Notes under the pieces: model-generated
Database searches by the model: none
The model's input: the letters and a program-made list of their open reading frames with translations, nothing else
Told to the model about the DNA's origin: nothing
Program-made: the position numbers and the translations under genes
Part shown: positions 51,196 through 60,632 of the stretch, piece after piece
Numbering within the stretch: the stretch's first letter is position 1
Layout of the letters: every line of letters begins with the position of its first letter
Assembly: GCF_029211265.1 (NCBI RefSeq)
Contig: NZ_JARGEL010000023.1
Span: forward strand, 1-64,000
DNA: 64,000 bases
Direction: 5' to 3'
Origin: Extensimonas soli
GTDB lineage: Bacteria; Pseudomonadota; Gammaproteobacteria; Burkholderiales; Burkholderiaceae_C

Positions 51196-52047
51196 TCAGG
51201 CCGCGGCCAACCCTTTCCAGAGCATGTAGGTCGCAAGCCCCAGGAGCAGGCTCGCGAAGATGCGTTTGAGTTGCGCCACCGGCAGTTGGTGCGCTGCGCG
51301 CGCGCCCAAGGGGGCCGTGAGCACGCTGCAGGCTGCGACGCAGACGAGCGCAGGCAGCCAGATGTAGCCGAATGACAGGGCCGGACGGCCAGCGACGGAC
51401 AGGCCGCTGAGCACGTAGCCCAGGACGTTCACGATGGCAATCGGAAAGCCCAGTGCGGCGCTGGTGGCCACGGCGCTGTGGATGGCGACGTTGCACCAGA
51501 CCATGAAGGGCACGCTCACGAAGCCGCCGCCTGCGCCCACCAGCCCGGACAGGAAACCGATCACGCCCCCCGCCACGAGTTGCCCGGCCGCATGCGGCAT
51601 TTGTCGGGTGGGCGAAGGTTTTTTGTCCGCCCACATGCGCACTGCGGAGAAACCCACGAACAGGCTGAAAAGAATGGCCAGCCATGTGCCCTTGAGCAGG
51701 CTGAACGCTCCCAGACTCGCGAGCAAGCCCCCCAAAACGATGCCGGGTGCGAGCCTCAGCACGATGTCCCAGCGCACGGCGCCGTGCCGGTGGTGCGCGC
51801 GCACGCTGGACAGCGAGGTGAACACGATGGTCGCCATGGAGGTGGCGATGGCCATCTTGACGGCCAGATCGGGGCTGACCTGCTGGCGTCCCAGAAGATA
51901 GGTCAGCATGGGCACGAGCAGCATGCCGCCGCCTATGCCCAGCAGGCCGGCGAGGAACCCTGCGGCCAGGCCGAGGGCGCACAGCTCGAGGATCAGGGAG
52001 GGAGGAAGGTGCATGGAGGGGGAGGCGAGAGCGCTTTGCGGTGCCAT
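51196..52047 (-). CDS. TauE/SafE family sulfite exporter-like permease
   Basis: 283 residues with eight or so membrane helices. Two repeats of the family motif are visible: GFLAGLLGIGGGMLLVPML near the start and FLSGLVGAGGGFVSVPFMV near residue 165. Such proteins export anions such as sulfite or sulfoacetate; the substrate cannot be told here. Start at ATG 52047 or ATG 52014; neither has a Shine-Dalgarno. Convergent with the GGDEF-EAL gene. Confidence 0.88.
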   Translation of the reverse strand: MAPQSALASPSMHLPPSLILELCALGLAAGFLAGLLGIGGGMLLVPMLTYLLGRQQVSPDLAVKMAIATSMATIVFTSLSSVRAHHRHGAVRWDIVLRLAPGIVLGGLLASLGAFSLLKGTWLAILFSLFVGFSAVRMWADKKPSPTRQMPHAAGQLVAGGVIGFLSGLVGAGGGFVSVPFMVWCNVAIHSAVATSAALGFPIAIVNVLGYVLSGLSVAGRPALSFGYIWLPALVCVAACSVLTAPLGARAAHQLPVAQLKRIFASLLLGLATYMLWKGLAAA

Positions 52048-52407
52048 CCCAACTGCGCTGAAAAGGTGTCTGCAAGTGCCACCGGACCGGCATCCTGAAC
52101 CGGGGGTTCAGGGGGGCGAGGGCAGCCTGACTTTGGGTTCATCTGACGCGAGACGATCACGCTAGCCAGGCAATGTACCAAGCCCGTGCTCAATGAGCAT
52201 TGGTTCAAGGAAATATAAGGCCCGACAGCACCGCAGACGGCGCAATTGTAGGTCCTGCCATGGTCGGGGCAATGCCGTGGGGATTTTTCGCGCCTCCTGC
52301 GCGGAGCGTGGATATTGGGTCGAATTGCCGTTCCATCCTGGCAGATAAAGCGTGAAATGCTAATTAAATAATAGCAAACGGGTGCTTCAAAAAAGGTGCA
52401 GAGACGG
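52048..52407. other. 360-bp intergenic region, no gene
   Basis: Between the TauE-like gene and ppsR (both minus strand). It holds a hairpin CTGAACC-GGG-GGTTCAG (52095-52111) and an AT-rich tract near 52360-52380 (CTAATTAAATAATAGC). I found no convincing ORF, tRNA or repeat shared with other parts of the window. The tract may belong to the end of the ppsR transcript or a promoter of the permease gene. Confidence 0.4.
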
Positions 52408-53229
52408 TCAGAACGTCGGACGCTCGAGGTGCATTTCCTGCAGGATGGTGGTGGCAATTTCCTCGATCGACTTGGTGGTCGTGGAGAGCCAGCGGATGCC
52501 CTCCCGGCGCATCATGGCTTCGGCCTCGGAGACTTCGTGGCGGCAGTTTGCCAGGCTGGCGTATTTGGACTGGGGGCGGCGCTCGTTGCGCACTTCGGCG
52601 AGGCGTTCGGGCTGGATGCTCAGGCCAAAGATTTTTTTCCGGTAGGGCAAAAGCGCTTCGGGAAGCTGGCGGCGCTCGAAATCTTCAGGGATCAGTGGAT
52701 AGTTCGCGGCCTTGATGCCGTATTGCATGGCGAGGTACAGGCTGGTCGGGGTTTTGCCGCTGCGCGAGACGCCCACGAGGATGACGTCGGCGTTCGCGAG
52801 GTCGCGTTTGCTCTGCCCGTCGTCGTGCGCCAGGCTGTAGTTGATGGCTTCGATGCGCTGGGCGTATTCGCGGCTGCGGCTCACGTTGCTGAAGCGGCCC
52901 ACGCGGTGGTGTGACTTGATGCCCAGTTCTTGTTCCAGCGGGTTGACGAAGGTGCCGAACATGTCGAGCAGCATGCCTTTGCAATGGTTCTGGAGGACGC
53001 CGAGCACCTCCATGTTCACGAGCGTGGTGAAAACGATGGGGCGCTTGCCCTCCAGCTCGCCCGTGTGATTGATTTGCCGCACTGCCTGGTGCGCCTTGTC
53101 CGCCGTGTCGATGAAAGGCAGGCGCACGAAGCGCAGCTTGAGCTCGAACTGGGCGAGGATGGCTTTGCCGAAGGTTTCTGCGGTGATGCCGGTGCCATCG
53201 GACACGAAAAAGGCGGTACGAGAGTGCAT
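52408..53229 (-). CDS. ppsR: PEP synthase regulatory kinase/phosphorylase (DUF299)
   Basis: Bifunctional enzyme that inactivates PEP synthase by ADP-dependent phosphorylation and reactivates it by phosphorolysis. 273 residues from ATG 53229 (AAGGAA before it). [16 protein letters not shown] opens the family, and the P-loop [15 protein letters not shown] with downstream GIKAANYPL completes it. It is divergent from ppsA, its target, with 264 bp between; that pairing is standard in beta- and gammaproteobacteria. Confidence 0.95.
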   Translation of the reverse strand: MHSRTAFFVSDGTGITAETFGKAILAQFELKLRFVRLPFIDTADKAHQAVRQINHTGELEGKRPIVFTTLVNMEVLGVLQNHCKGMLLDMFGTFVNPLEQELGIKSHHRVGRFSNVSRSREYAQRIEAINYSLAHDDGQSKRDLANADVILVGVSRSGKTPTSLYLAMQYGIKAANYPLIPEDFERRQLPEALLPYRKKIFGLSIQPERLAEVRNERRPQSKYASLANCRHEVSEAEAMMRREGIRWLSTTTKSIEEIATTILQEMHLERPTF

Positions 53230-53439
53230 GGATGTTTCCTTGGGGGGCGCTGGCCTGCGCTGCAGACCTACAATGGCGCCCATTATCTGTGTCACGTGCG
53301 CCAGTCCGACTGAGATGTGGCAAGTTTCCATTCAGGGGCTGGCGTGCGTACGTCACGATCCGAATTTCGCCCAGACATTCAATGCACCATCCAAGCCCAA
53401 AAAGAACCAAAGCGGTGGTGGATGTCTGCGCGCGCCTGC

Positions 53440-53461
53440 GGCCCCGGCGTTGCCCGGGGCC
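53440..53461 (+). promoter_or_regulatory. GC-rich hairpin in the ppsA leader
   Basis: GGCCCCGG (53440-53447), loop CGTTGC, CCGGGGCC (53454-53461) forms a very stable 8-bp stem about 21 nt before the ppsA ribosome binding site (GGAG, 53483-53486). No T-run follows, so a translational or stability role is more likely than termination. Confidence 0.4.
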
Positions 53462-53493
53462 CCGGTCCGGTTTATCAACTTTGGAGTGTTCCT

Positions 53494-55884
53494 ATGTCAG
53501 CACGTTTCAGCTCGGAGGCCCTGGTCGTACCGTTTGAAAATCTCAGGATGACCGATGTCGCCTTCGTGGGCGGCAAGAACGCCAGCCTTGGCGAGATGAT
53601 TTCGCAATTGCCCCATGGGGTGCGCGTGCCCACGGGCTTTGCCACCACGGCGCACGCCTACCGCGAATTTTTGCGCCATGCGGGCCTGGACCAGCGCATC
53701 AATGCGTTGCTGGACGCGCTGGACGTGGACGACGTGCGCGCGCTCGCAAAGACCGGGGCCGAAATCCGCGCCATGGTCGAGGCACAGCCCTTTCCTGCGG
53801 CGTTTGAAAAAGCCGTCGATGAAGCCTTTGCGCGCCTGAGCGCCGATCATCCCGGCGCATCGTTTGCGGTGCGCTCCTCCGCCACGGCGGAAGACTTGCC
53901 GGATGCCTCGTTTGCCGGGCAGCAGGAGACCTTTCTCAATGTGATTGGCCTGGCCGAAGTCAAGCACAAGATCAAGGAAGTGTTTGCCAGCCTCTACAAC
54001 GACCGTGCCATCAGCTACCGCGTGCACAAGGGCTTTGTGCATTCTGAAGTGGCCCTCTCGGCGGGTGTGCAGCAAATGGTGCGCTCGGACATTGGCGCTT
54101 CGGGGGTGATGTTCACCATAGACACCGAATCCGGTTTCGAGGACGTGGTGTTCATCACGAGCAGCTATGGTCTGGGCGAGACGGTGGTGCAGGGTGCCGT
54201 CAACCCGGACGAGTTTTATGTGCACAAGCCCATGTTGCGCGCGGGCAAAAAGGCGCTGATCCGGCGCAATCTGGGCAGCAAGCTGATCCAGATGGTGTTT
54301 TGCACGCCCGAGGAAAAGGCGCAGTCGGGCAAGCTCATCAAGACCGTGGAAGTGCCGGCCGAGCAGCGTAACCGCTACTCGCTCACCGACGACGACGTGT
54401 TGCAATTGGCGCACTATGCGCTATTGATCGAGGAGCACTATGGGCGCCCCATGGACATCGAATGGGGCAAGGACGGCGTGGATGGCTTGCTCTACATTTT
54501 GCAGGCCCGCCCCGAGACCGTGAAGAGCCAGGCCAAGGGGCAGGTGGAGTTGCGCTACAAGCTCAAGGGGCATGGCGCGGTGCTGGTGGAAGGGCGCGCG
54601 ATCGGGCAAAAGATTGGCGCCGGCCCGGTGCGTGTGGTGCATAACCTGCATGAGATGGACAAGGTGCAGCCCGGCGACATCCTCGTGACCGACATGACGG
54701 ACCCGAACTGGGAGCCGGTGATGAAGCGCGCGAGCGCCATCGTCACGAACCGCGGCGGGCGCACCTGCCATGCGGCCATCATCGCGCGCGAGCTGGGCAT
54801 TCCGGCCGTGGTGGGCTGCGGCGACGCTACCGAGCGGCTCAAGGACGGCATGCTGGTCACCGTGAGTTGCTCCGAGGGCGACACGGGCCGCATCTACGAT
54901 GGCTTGCTCGAGACCGAAGTCACCGAAGTGCAGCGCGGCAGCATGCCCGCGATCGCCACCAAGATCATGATGAACGTGGGCAACCCGCAACTCGCCTTCG
55001 ACTTTGCCCAACTGCCCAACGAGGGCGTGGGGCTCGCGCGCCTGGAGTTCATCATCAACAACAACATCGGCGTGCACCCCAAGGCCATCCTTGATTACCC
55101 CAACATCGACAGCGATCTGAAAAAGGCCGTCGAGTCGGTGGCCCGTGGTCATGCGAGCCCGCGCGCCTTTTACGTGGACAAGGTGGCCGAGGGCGTGGCC
55201 ACGATCGCTGCGGCCTTCTGGCCCAAGCCGGTCATCGTGCGTCTGTCCGACTTCAAGAGCAACGAGTACCGCAAGCTCATCGGCGGCAGCCGCTACGAGC
55301 CCGAGGAAGAAAACCCCATGCTGGGCTTTCGCGGTGCGGCGCGCTACCTTGGCGCGGATTTCGCCGAGGCGTTTGCGATGGAGTGCGAGGCGCTGCGGCG
55401 CGTGCGCACCGAGATGGGGCTCGTGAACGTGCAGGTCATGGTGCCCTTTGTGCGCACCCTGGGACAGGCCGAGCGCGTGGTGCAACTGCTCGCGCGGCAC
55501 GGCCTCGAACGTGGCAAGGACGAGCTCAAGCTCATCATGATGTGCGAAATCCCTAGCAATGCCATTCTGGCCGAGCGCTTTCTGGAATTTTTCGACGGGT
55601 TTTCGATCGGCTCCAACGACTTGACCCAGCTTACGCTGGGGCTGGATCGCGATTCGGGGCTGGAGTTGCTCGCGCAGGACTTCGACGAGCGCGACCCCGC
55701 CGTCCAGGCGCTGATCCACCAGGCCATCCAGGCTTGCCGTGCCCAGGGCAAATACATAGGCATTTGCGGTCAAGGCCCGAGCGATCACCCGGATTTTGCG
55801 CAGTGGCTGATGCAGCAGGGCATTGCATCGATCTCGCTCAACCCGGACAGCGTGATCGCCACCTGGCAACAGCTGGCTGGCTGA
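53494..55884 (+). CDS. ppsA: Phosphoenolpyruvate synthase
   Basis: Makes PEP from pyruvate and ATP for gluconeogenesis. 796 residues from ATG 53494. N-terminal ATP-grasp domain ([32 protein letters not shown]), phosphohistidine domain with [17 protein letters not shown] (His426), and the C-terminal PEP/pyruvate barrel ([46 protein letters not shown]). The length matches PpsA. The Thr preceding the catalytic Cys-His, targeted by PpsR in relatives, is present. Contrast the barrel-less PPDK-like gene at 16345. Confidence 0.97.
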   Translation: MSARFSSEALVVPFENLRMTDVAFVGGKNASLGEMISQLPHGVRVPTGFATTAHAYREFLRHAGLDQRINALLDALDVDDVRALAKTGAEIRAMVEAQPFPAAFEKAVDEAFARLSADHPGASFAVRSSATAEDLPDASFAGQQETFLNVIGLAEVKHKIKEVFASLYNDRAISYRVHKGFVHSEVALSAGVQQMVRSDIGASGVMFTIDTESGFEDVVFITSSYGLGETVVQGAVNPDEFYVHKPMLRAGKKALIRRNLGSKLIQMVFCTPEEKAQSGKLIKTVEVPAEQRNRYSLTDDDVLQLAHYALLIEEHYGRPMDIEWGKDGVDGLLYILQARPETVKSQAKGQVELRYKLKGHGAVLVEGRAIGQKIGAGPVRVVHNLHEMDKVQPGDILVTDMTDPNWEPVMKRASAIVTNRGGRTCHAAIIARELGIPAVVGCGDATERLKDGMLVTVSCSEGDTGRIYDGLLETEVTEVQRGSMPAIATKIMMNVGNPQLAFDFAQLPNEGVGLARLEFIINNNIGVHPKAILDYPNIDSDLKKAVESVARGHASPRAFYVDKVAEGVATIAAAFWPKPVIVRLSDFKSNEYRKLIGGSRYEPEEENPMLGFRGAARYLGADFAEAFAMECEALRRVRTEMGLVNVQVMVPFVRTLGQAERVVQLLARHGLERGKDELKLIMMCEIPSNAILAERFLEFFDGFSIGSNDLTQLTLGLDRDSGLELLAQDFDERDPAVQALIHQAIQACRAQGKYIGICGQGPSDHPDFAQWLMQQGIASISLNPDSVIATWQQLAG

Positions 55885-55899
55885 TGCCACTGCGGGGCG

Positions 55900-55928
55900 C
55901 CGCGTTGCGAACAAGTGAGGCAACGCGG
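55900..55928 (+). terminator. Hairpin after ppsA
   Basis: CCGCGTTGC (55900-55908) and GCAACGCGG (55920-55928) form a perfect 9-bp stem with an 11-nt loop 15 nt after the ppsA stop. The following TTGCAAGG is a poor U-run. It may reduce read-through into the symporter genes. Confidence 0.4.
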
Positions 55929-55948
55929 TTGCAAGGGCCTTGGACGCA

Positions 55949-56275
55949 ATGCCGGTGAACGCGAGCTCCGATGCAGCAGACCCGTTGCCGGCGCAGCTGC
56001 ACGATCTGCGGCATCCTTGGCTCAAGGCCGCGTTGCTGCTGCTGTGGACTGCAGTGGCGTTTGGCGTGCCTTTCTTTGCGCGCCAGCTGCAGGCATGGAC
56101 GACGGGGCCGTGGCCGCTGGGTTACTGGCTCGTGGCACAAGGGGCCGTATTGATGTTCATCGCCATCGTGGTCTTCTATGCCTGGGCGATGAACCGCTTC
56201 GAGCGTCAGGACCTGGGGGCGACGGCGGCGGACGCTGAATCCGAGGCCCCGGGTGATGGCGCGCGCCATGGCTGA
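55949..56275 (+). CDS. DUF4212 small subunit of a sodium:solute symporter
   Basis: 108 residues from ATG 55949. Two membrane helices: LKAALLLLWTAVAFGVPFFA and WLVAQGAVLMFIAIVVFYAW, followed by MNRFERQDLG, typical of DUF4212 proteins that accompany VC_2705-type symporters. It overlaps the symporter gene by 20 nt. A TTG nine bases upstream is a less likely start. The acidic/Ala tail has no known role. Confidence 0.88.
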   Translation: MPVNASSDAADPLPAQLHDLRHPWLKAALLLLWTAVAFGVPFFARQLQAWTTGPWPLGYWLVAQGAVLMFIAIVVFYAWAMNRFERQDLGATAADAESEAPGDGARHG

Positions 56276-58496
56276 GCGCGGAAGAAACGCTCGCTGGCGT
56301 CTGCACCGGGCCTTGGCTTGGTATGTGCTGTGCGTGCTGGGCTTTCTGGCGCTCATGGCATGGGCCGAGCACCATGGGTTTTCGCGCCAGTGGATAGGGC
56401 CGGTTTTTTTGTTCGGCAGCATCATGGTCTATGCCGCCATAGGCGTGCGCGGACGCACCACCGACGCCGAAGAGTATTACGTGGCCGGGCGCCGCATTCC
56501 GCCCATGTTCAACGGCATGGCGGCCGCGGCCGACTGGATGAGTGCGGCCTCGTTCATCAGCCTCTCGGGCGCCTTGTATTTGCAGGGGTTTGCGGGCGCG
56601 CCGGGGCAGGCTGGGGGCCTTGCGTACCTGCTCGGCTGGACGGGCGGGTTTTGCCTCGTGGCGCTACTGATCGCGCCGCAGTTGCGTGCGCTGGAGCTCT
56701 ACACCGTGCCCGATTTTTTCCAGCTGCGTTTCGGTGGGCGCTGGCCGCGCATCCTGGCGGCATGGGCCGCGGTGCTGTGCTCGTTCACCTACGTGGTCGC
56801 GCAGATTTACGGCGTGGGGCTGATCGCCTCGCGTCTTACGGGGGTGCAGTTCGAGATCGGCATCATGCTCGGGCTCGGCGGCGTGCTGCTGTGTTCATTT
56901 CTCGGTGGGATGCGGGCCATTACCTGGACGCAGGTGGCGCAATACGTCGTGCTATTGCTCGCTTTTTTGATACCCGTTTCCTGGCTGTCGTACCAGCAAT
57001 TGGGCAATCCCATGGCGCCGCTGGTGTATGGGGCGCAGATCGGCAAGATCGCCGAACTCGAAGAGCAGTTTCGCGCTTCACCTGCTGAACGCGAGGTGGC
57101 GCGCGCCTATTTGCAGCGCGCGCTCGATTTGCAGGAACGCCTGCGCGATGTTGAGGGCGCGCTGCAGCGCGAGCGCGAAAAAGGCAGGGCGCAGATCCAG
57201 GCCCTGCGTGCACAGAACGCCGATGTGGAGCAGATCGTGCATGCGAGCCAGGCGCTTGCGGCGCTGCCGCGTGATGCGGCGCAGGCGCGCGAGCGCTGGA
57301 CGCGCGAGATGCGCGAGAGCTTCGAGCGTGCGCATCCGCTAGCAGCCTGTCGGACTTTGGGCGTCGATAGCGAGAATGGGCCCCAGCGAGGCCAGTTTTT
57401 GCCGGATTCGCTGCCCCATAGCGGGACTATGGGGCAAGAAGACGGTAAAAAATGGGCCGCTGCGGCGCATTCGCAGCCGACGATTCCAAAGTCCGACAGG
57501 CTGCTAGGGGGCCTTCCGCCGCACAGCCAGGCCTTTGCCGGCAATCCCGCGGGCACGCCCCAGGAACAAGAGGAATACACGCTTTCGCGCCGCAATTTTC
57601 TGGCGCTGATGTTCTGCCTCATGGTCGGCACCGCCGGCTTGCCGCATCTGCTGACGCGTTACTACACCGTGCCTTCGGTCGCGGCGGCGCGCACCTCGGT
57701 CGCCTGGTCGCTGTTTTTCATCGCCTTGCTGTACCTGAGCACGCCCGCGCTCGCGGCTTTGGTGAAGTTCGAGGTGATGCAAAACCTCGTGGGCAGTCAC
57801 TTCGACGCCTTGCCGCACTGGATGGCGCAGTGGGCGCATGTCGATCCTGCCTTGCTCTCGGTCGAGGACATGAACGGCGACGGCATCGTGCAGTTCGGCG
57901 AGATCCATCTGGGCGCAGACCTGATCATGCTCGCCACGCCGGAAATCGGTGGCTTGCCGTATGTGGTCTCTGGGCTTGTCGCCGCGGGCGGTCTGGCGGC
58001 GGCCTTGTCCACGGCGGATGGCTTGCTGCTGACCATCAGCAATGCGCTGGTGCACGACTTGTATTTTCATGGCGACAAGGGGGCGCGGGCCTCGCCCGAG
58101 CAGCGCGTGATCCTGAGCAAATTCACCTTGCTGGCCGTGGCACTGGCGGCGGCCATGGTGGCCTCGTTCAAGCCCGCGGAAATTTTGCCCATGGTGTCTG
58201 CCTCGTTTTCGCTCGCAGCGTCGGCCTTCGTGCCGACCATGGTCTTGGGCCTGTTCTGGCGCGGCATGACGCGGCAAGGGGCTGTGGCCGGCATGCTCGC
58301 GGGGTTTGGCGTCACGACGTACTACATGCTTGCGCAAATGCCCGCACTGCGCGCAGGGGGCGTGTTGCCGCGCTGGCTGTTTACCGATGGCCTGTGGTGG
58401 GGGATAGAGCCGGTGGCGGCAGGGGTGTTCGGCGTGCCGGTCGGCTTCGTCGTGGCCGTGGGGGGGAGCGGGTGGCACCGGGTTGCCGGACGGTAG
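56256..58496 (+). CDS. Sodium:solute symporter (acetate-permease-like) with in-frame insert
   Basis: 746 residues from ATG 56256 (GAGG nine bases upstream; an adjacent GTG is possible). SSS family of the VC_2705 kind, probably carrying acetate or a similar carboxylate: SSS landmarks include DAEEYYVAGRRIPPMFNG, AADWMSAASFISLSGALYL, and GLPHLLTRYYTVPS. Two inserts interrupt the fold between helices. First, a charged coiled-coil at about 265-360 (RDVEGALQREREKGRAQIQ). Second, residues 362-417, encoded by a 165-bp MITE-like repeat (57341-57505) that keeps the frame. Residues 538-549 (DMNGDGIVQFGE) match a calcium EF-hand loop. The transporter may still work, since the repeat falls in a loop. Confidence 0.88.
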   Translation: MARAMAERGRNARWRLHRALAWYVLCVLGFLALMAWAEHHGFSRQWIGPVFLFGSIMVYAAIGVRGRTTDAEEYYVAGRRIPPMFNGMAAAADWMSAASFISLSGALYLQGFAGAPGQAGGLAYLLGWTGGFCLVALLIAPQLRALELYTVPDFFQLRFGGRWPRILAAWAAVLCSFTYVVAQIYGVGLIASRLTGVQFEIGIMLGLGGVLLCSFLGGMRAITWTQVAQYVVLLLAFLIPVSWLSYQQLGNPMAPLVYGAQIGKIAELEEQFRASPAEREVARAYLQRALDLQERLRDVEGALQREREKGRAQIQALRAQNADVEQIVHASQALAALPRDAAQARERWTREMRESFERAHPLAACRTLGVDSENGPQRGQFLPDSLPHSGTMGQEDGKKWAAAAHSQPTIPKSDRLLGGLPPHSQAFAGNPAGTPQEQEEYTLSRRNFLALMFCLMVGTAGLPHLLTRYYTVPSVAAARTSVAWSLFFIALLYLSTPALAALVKFEVMQNLVGSHFDALPHWMAQWAHVDPALLSVEDMNGDGIVQFGEIHLGADLIMLATPEIGGLPYVVSGLVAAGGLAAALSTADGLLLTISNALVHDLYFHGDKGARASPEQRVILSKFTLLAVALAAAMVASFKPAEILPMVSASFSLAASAFVPTMVLGLFWRGMTRQGAVAGMLAGFGVTTYYMLAQMPALRAGGVLPRWLFTDGLWWGIEPVAAGVFGVPVGFVVAVGGSGWHRVAGR
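57341..57505 (+). mobile_element. MITE-like repeat, copy 1, inside the symporter gene
   Basis: 165 bp bounded by perfect inverted repeats. Left end AGCAGCCTGTCGGACTTTGG and its exact reverse complement at the right end (57486-57505); with a CTAG at both sides the inverted repeat reaches 22 bp (57339-57507). An inner palindrome GCCCCATAG-N5-CTATGGGGC lies near the middle. No transposase is encoded. The element contributes about 55 codons without a stop to the symporter frame. A second copy in inverted orientation is at 58565-58729. Confidence 0.85.
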
Positions 58497-58564
58497 CCGG
58501 GGCCGTCCTTCCCGTCGCATGGTGCACGGGTCATGGAAAGCCCCGATTTACGGGGGGCGGCGCT

Positions 58565-58729
58565 AGGAGCCTGTCGGACTTTGGAATCGTCGGCTGCGAA
58601 TGCGCCGCAGCGACCCATTTTTTACCGTCTTCTTGCCCCATAGGCCCGCTATGGGGCGGCGAATCCGGCAAAAACTGGTCACGCTGGGGCACCTTCTCGC
58701 TTTCGACGCCCAAAGTCCGACAGGCTCCT
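58565..58729 (-). mobile_element. MITE-like repeat, copy 2, downstream of the symporter gene
   Basis: 165 bp, same length as copy 1 and highly similar to its reverse complement. Inverted ends AGGAGCCTGTCGGACTTTGG and the matching right end are perfect over 20 bp, and differ from copy 1 mainly at the third position (GG for CA). The inner palindrome GCCCCATAG-N5-CTATGGGGC is conserved, with a different loop. It lies in the 390-bp gap between the symporter and the HxlR-type gene, which otherwise holds nothing I recognise. Confidence 0.85.
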
Positions 58730-58886
58730 GGCACCCAAAATTCGTGACGCCGTGGGCGATGCCAAATACGCTGCATTGGCGCGCGCCTTGTTCGATTGAG
58801 GTAGCGGCACTTGCCGCTCGGCGCTGCGCGGCACGTGAGGGGTGGCTGCGGAGTGGCTCTTGGCGCCTTTCTCGAGGGCGCTGCCC

Positions 58887-59192
58887 TTATTTTTTCGCCC
58901 GTGCCGCCACCCAGCGCGTGGCGAAGGCTTGCACATCGCTCAGGCGCTTGACCAGGTCTGCGCCCGAAGCGGTGAGGAAGTAGCCGCCGCTGCCGTGGTC
59001 CAGCAAGCCGGCTTCGCGCAGGTCTTTGATGCGGGTGTTGAGCGTATTCGGGGTGATGCCGCCCACGCTGTCCTGCAAAAGGCGGAAGGTCTGCGGATGG
59101 CCATCACGCAAGGCCCAGAGTACGCGCAAAGCGTAGCGGGATTCGAGCAGGTCAAACAACTGGCTGATGGCGGGTTTTTCTTTGGCGCTCAT
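58887..59192 (-). CDS. HxlR-type winged-helix regulator
   Basis: 101 residues; AISQLFDLLESRYALRVLWAL and GITPNTLNTRIKDLREAGLLD form the winged-helix DNA-binding core of the HxlR family, ending with YFLTASGADLVKRL. The common N-terminal Cys sensor of HxlR/HypR proteins is missing; the protein has no Cys at all. AGGAG precedes the ATG. No obvious target beside it; the porin gene lies upstream on the same strand, 265 bp away. Confidence 0.85.
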   Translation of the reverse strand: MSAKEKPAISQLFDLLESRYALRVLWALRDGHPQTFRLLQDSVGGITPNTLNTRIKDLREAGLLDHGSGGYFLTASGADLVKRLSDVQAFATRWVAARAKK

Positions 59193-59400
59193 GGATGCAT
59201 CTCCTCGCAGGTATCGGGCGGAATGGACTCGAGTGCAAGAACTATAGCGCGAATTCCATTTCGCTACACGTTTGGTAGCTCAGAAAGGGGTTGCACTGCG
59301 CTCTTATGGGGCGGTGAAGGAACAAGTTGCGTGATGGAACTACCTTCTGCCTCCACGGTCGTGGGCGCTGAGCCGGGCGTGCCCGGCTGTGTGCCGGTAG

Positions 59401-59438
59401 CCGAGCGCGCAGCTTTTCTTGCCAAGCTGCGCGCTCGG
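59401..59438. terminator. Strong hairpin after the porin gene
   Basis: CCGAGCGCGCAGCTT (59401-59415) and AAGCTGCGCGCTCGG (59424-59438) form a perfect 15-bp stem with an 8-nt loop, 20 nt beyond the porin stop on the minus strand. It lacks a U-run in that direction, but its position suggests a terminator or 3' stabiliser for an abundant porin messenger. The rest of 59193-59400 shows no gene. Confidence 0.55.
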
Positions 59439-59457
59439 GCAAGATGTGGTGCGGGCG

Positions 59458-60632
59458 TCAGAACCGGTGCACCATTCCCAGCACGAACGCATTGACCGAA
59501 TGGTTCGGCACGCTGACGTTGGTTTGCGGATTGCCATAGATCGGCAGAATCGGCGCATTCCCGTTGCTCGTGTGGGTCATGGTGAAGTACGCATTGGTGC
59601 GCTTGGAGAATGCGTAGTGCGCGCTCAGCACCGTTTGCTTGCTCTTGGTGTCGGTCCAGGTTTCCTTGACCTCGCCGTACTGGGCGCCGAGTCGGAATTG
59701 CGGCGTGATGGCGTAGTTGCCGCCCACGGTCCACATCTTGGAGTCGATCCAGACGTTGTTGGCGGCGCCCCCTTTGAGGGTGGCGGTGCGGCCATCGTCG
59801 TTCTTGACTTGGTCGTAGGCGGCGCTCAGGCGGAATTGGCCCACGTCGTACGAGCCCGAAACCATCCACCAGTCAATGCTTTTGCCCACGTCGGCGCGTG
59901 GGTTGGCGCTGTTGGCGGCGTTGGCCGCGCCCTTGTCCTTGTTGTAGGTGCCCACGACCTTGAATGGCCCGCTGGTGTAGCTCAGAAGTCCACCGTAGCC
60001 GGAGCCGGCGCTGTTGTTTTGCGGGTCTTCGCCAAACACGTACTGCAGCGCAAAGTTGAAACCGCTGAACACGGGGCTGTCGTAGCGCACCATGTTGCTG
60101 TTCCAGTAGTCGTTGTTGATGCCCTGCGCGGCGGTCAGCGTCACGAGGCCGGTGTTGACGGCATTGTTGGGCAGGCCGTTGGCATTCACCAGTTGGGGCA
60201 TGGCGGTGGCGGTGTAGTTGCGGCCCAACATCACGCTGCCATAGCTTTCGCTCTTCATACCCACATAGGCCGCGCGGCGAAACGTCACGTTCGAGACGGC
60301 CGGATTGCCGGACACGGTGGCGCCCGAGCTGTTGGGGGTCGAGCTGTCGCCGGTTTTCAGGCTGACCATGGACTCGAGGCCAAAGAGGGCTGCCATGCCG
60401 CCCCAAGGTCTTCGCTACCGCGCAGGCCCCACACCGAGGAGTTGCTGGCATCGCTGTTGACTTTGGTCAGGCGGCTGTCCACGTTGGCGCTGCGTGAAAA
60501 GCTGGCGATGCCAGCGTCCATGACGCCGTAAAAAGTGACGCCAGGGGCTGTCTGGGCCTGTGCGGACAGGGTGCCAGCAGCAAGTATTCCTGCAAGCTTG
60601 GCGCCCTGGGAGATGAAGCGGGTGTATTTCAT
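59458..60632 (-). pseudogene. Gram-negative porin, broken by a single-base frameshift
   Basis: Outer-membrane general porin of the betaproteobacterial type, about 390 residues when joined. The 5' part (start ATG 60632) has a signal peptide ending near AQAQTAPG and proceeds through GVTFYGVMDAGIASF to GLRGSEDLG. Then the frame is lost. The rest continues in another frame from MAALFGLESMVSLKTG to the C-terminal Phe (LGMVHRF) typical of porins. The junction lies in GGGGCGGC (minus strand, about 60398-60405), where one more G would restore GLRGSEDLGGGMAALFGLE. Either a recent inactivation, a variable G-tract, or a sequencing error. The downstream part shows no other damage. Confidence 0.85.

Noticed and set aside
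51993-52457. 154-codon minus-strand frame between the TauE-like gene and ppsR
   Set aside because: It overlaps both neighbours, has no ribosome binding site and a Cys/Arg/Pro-rich unmatched product.
59419-60531. 370-codon plus-strand frame opposite the porin
   Set aside because: Antisense to the porin and without recognisable domains. Its continuity reflects the minus-strand codon pattern.
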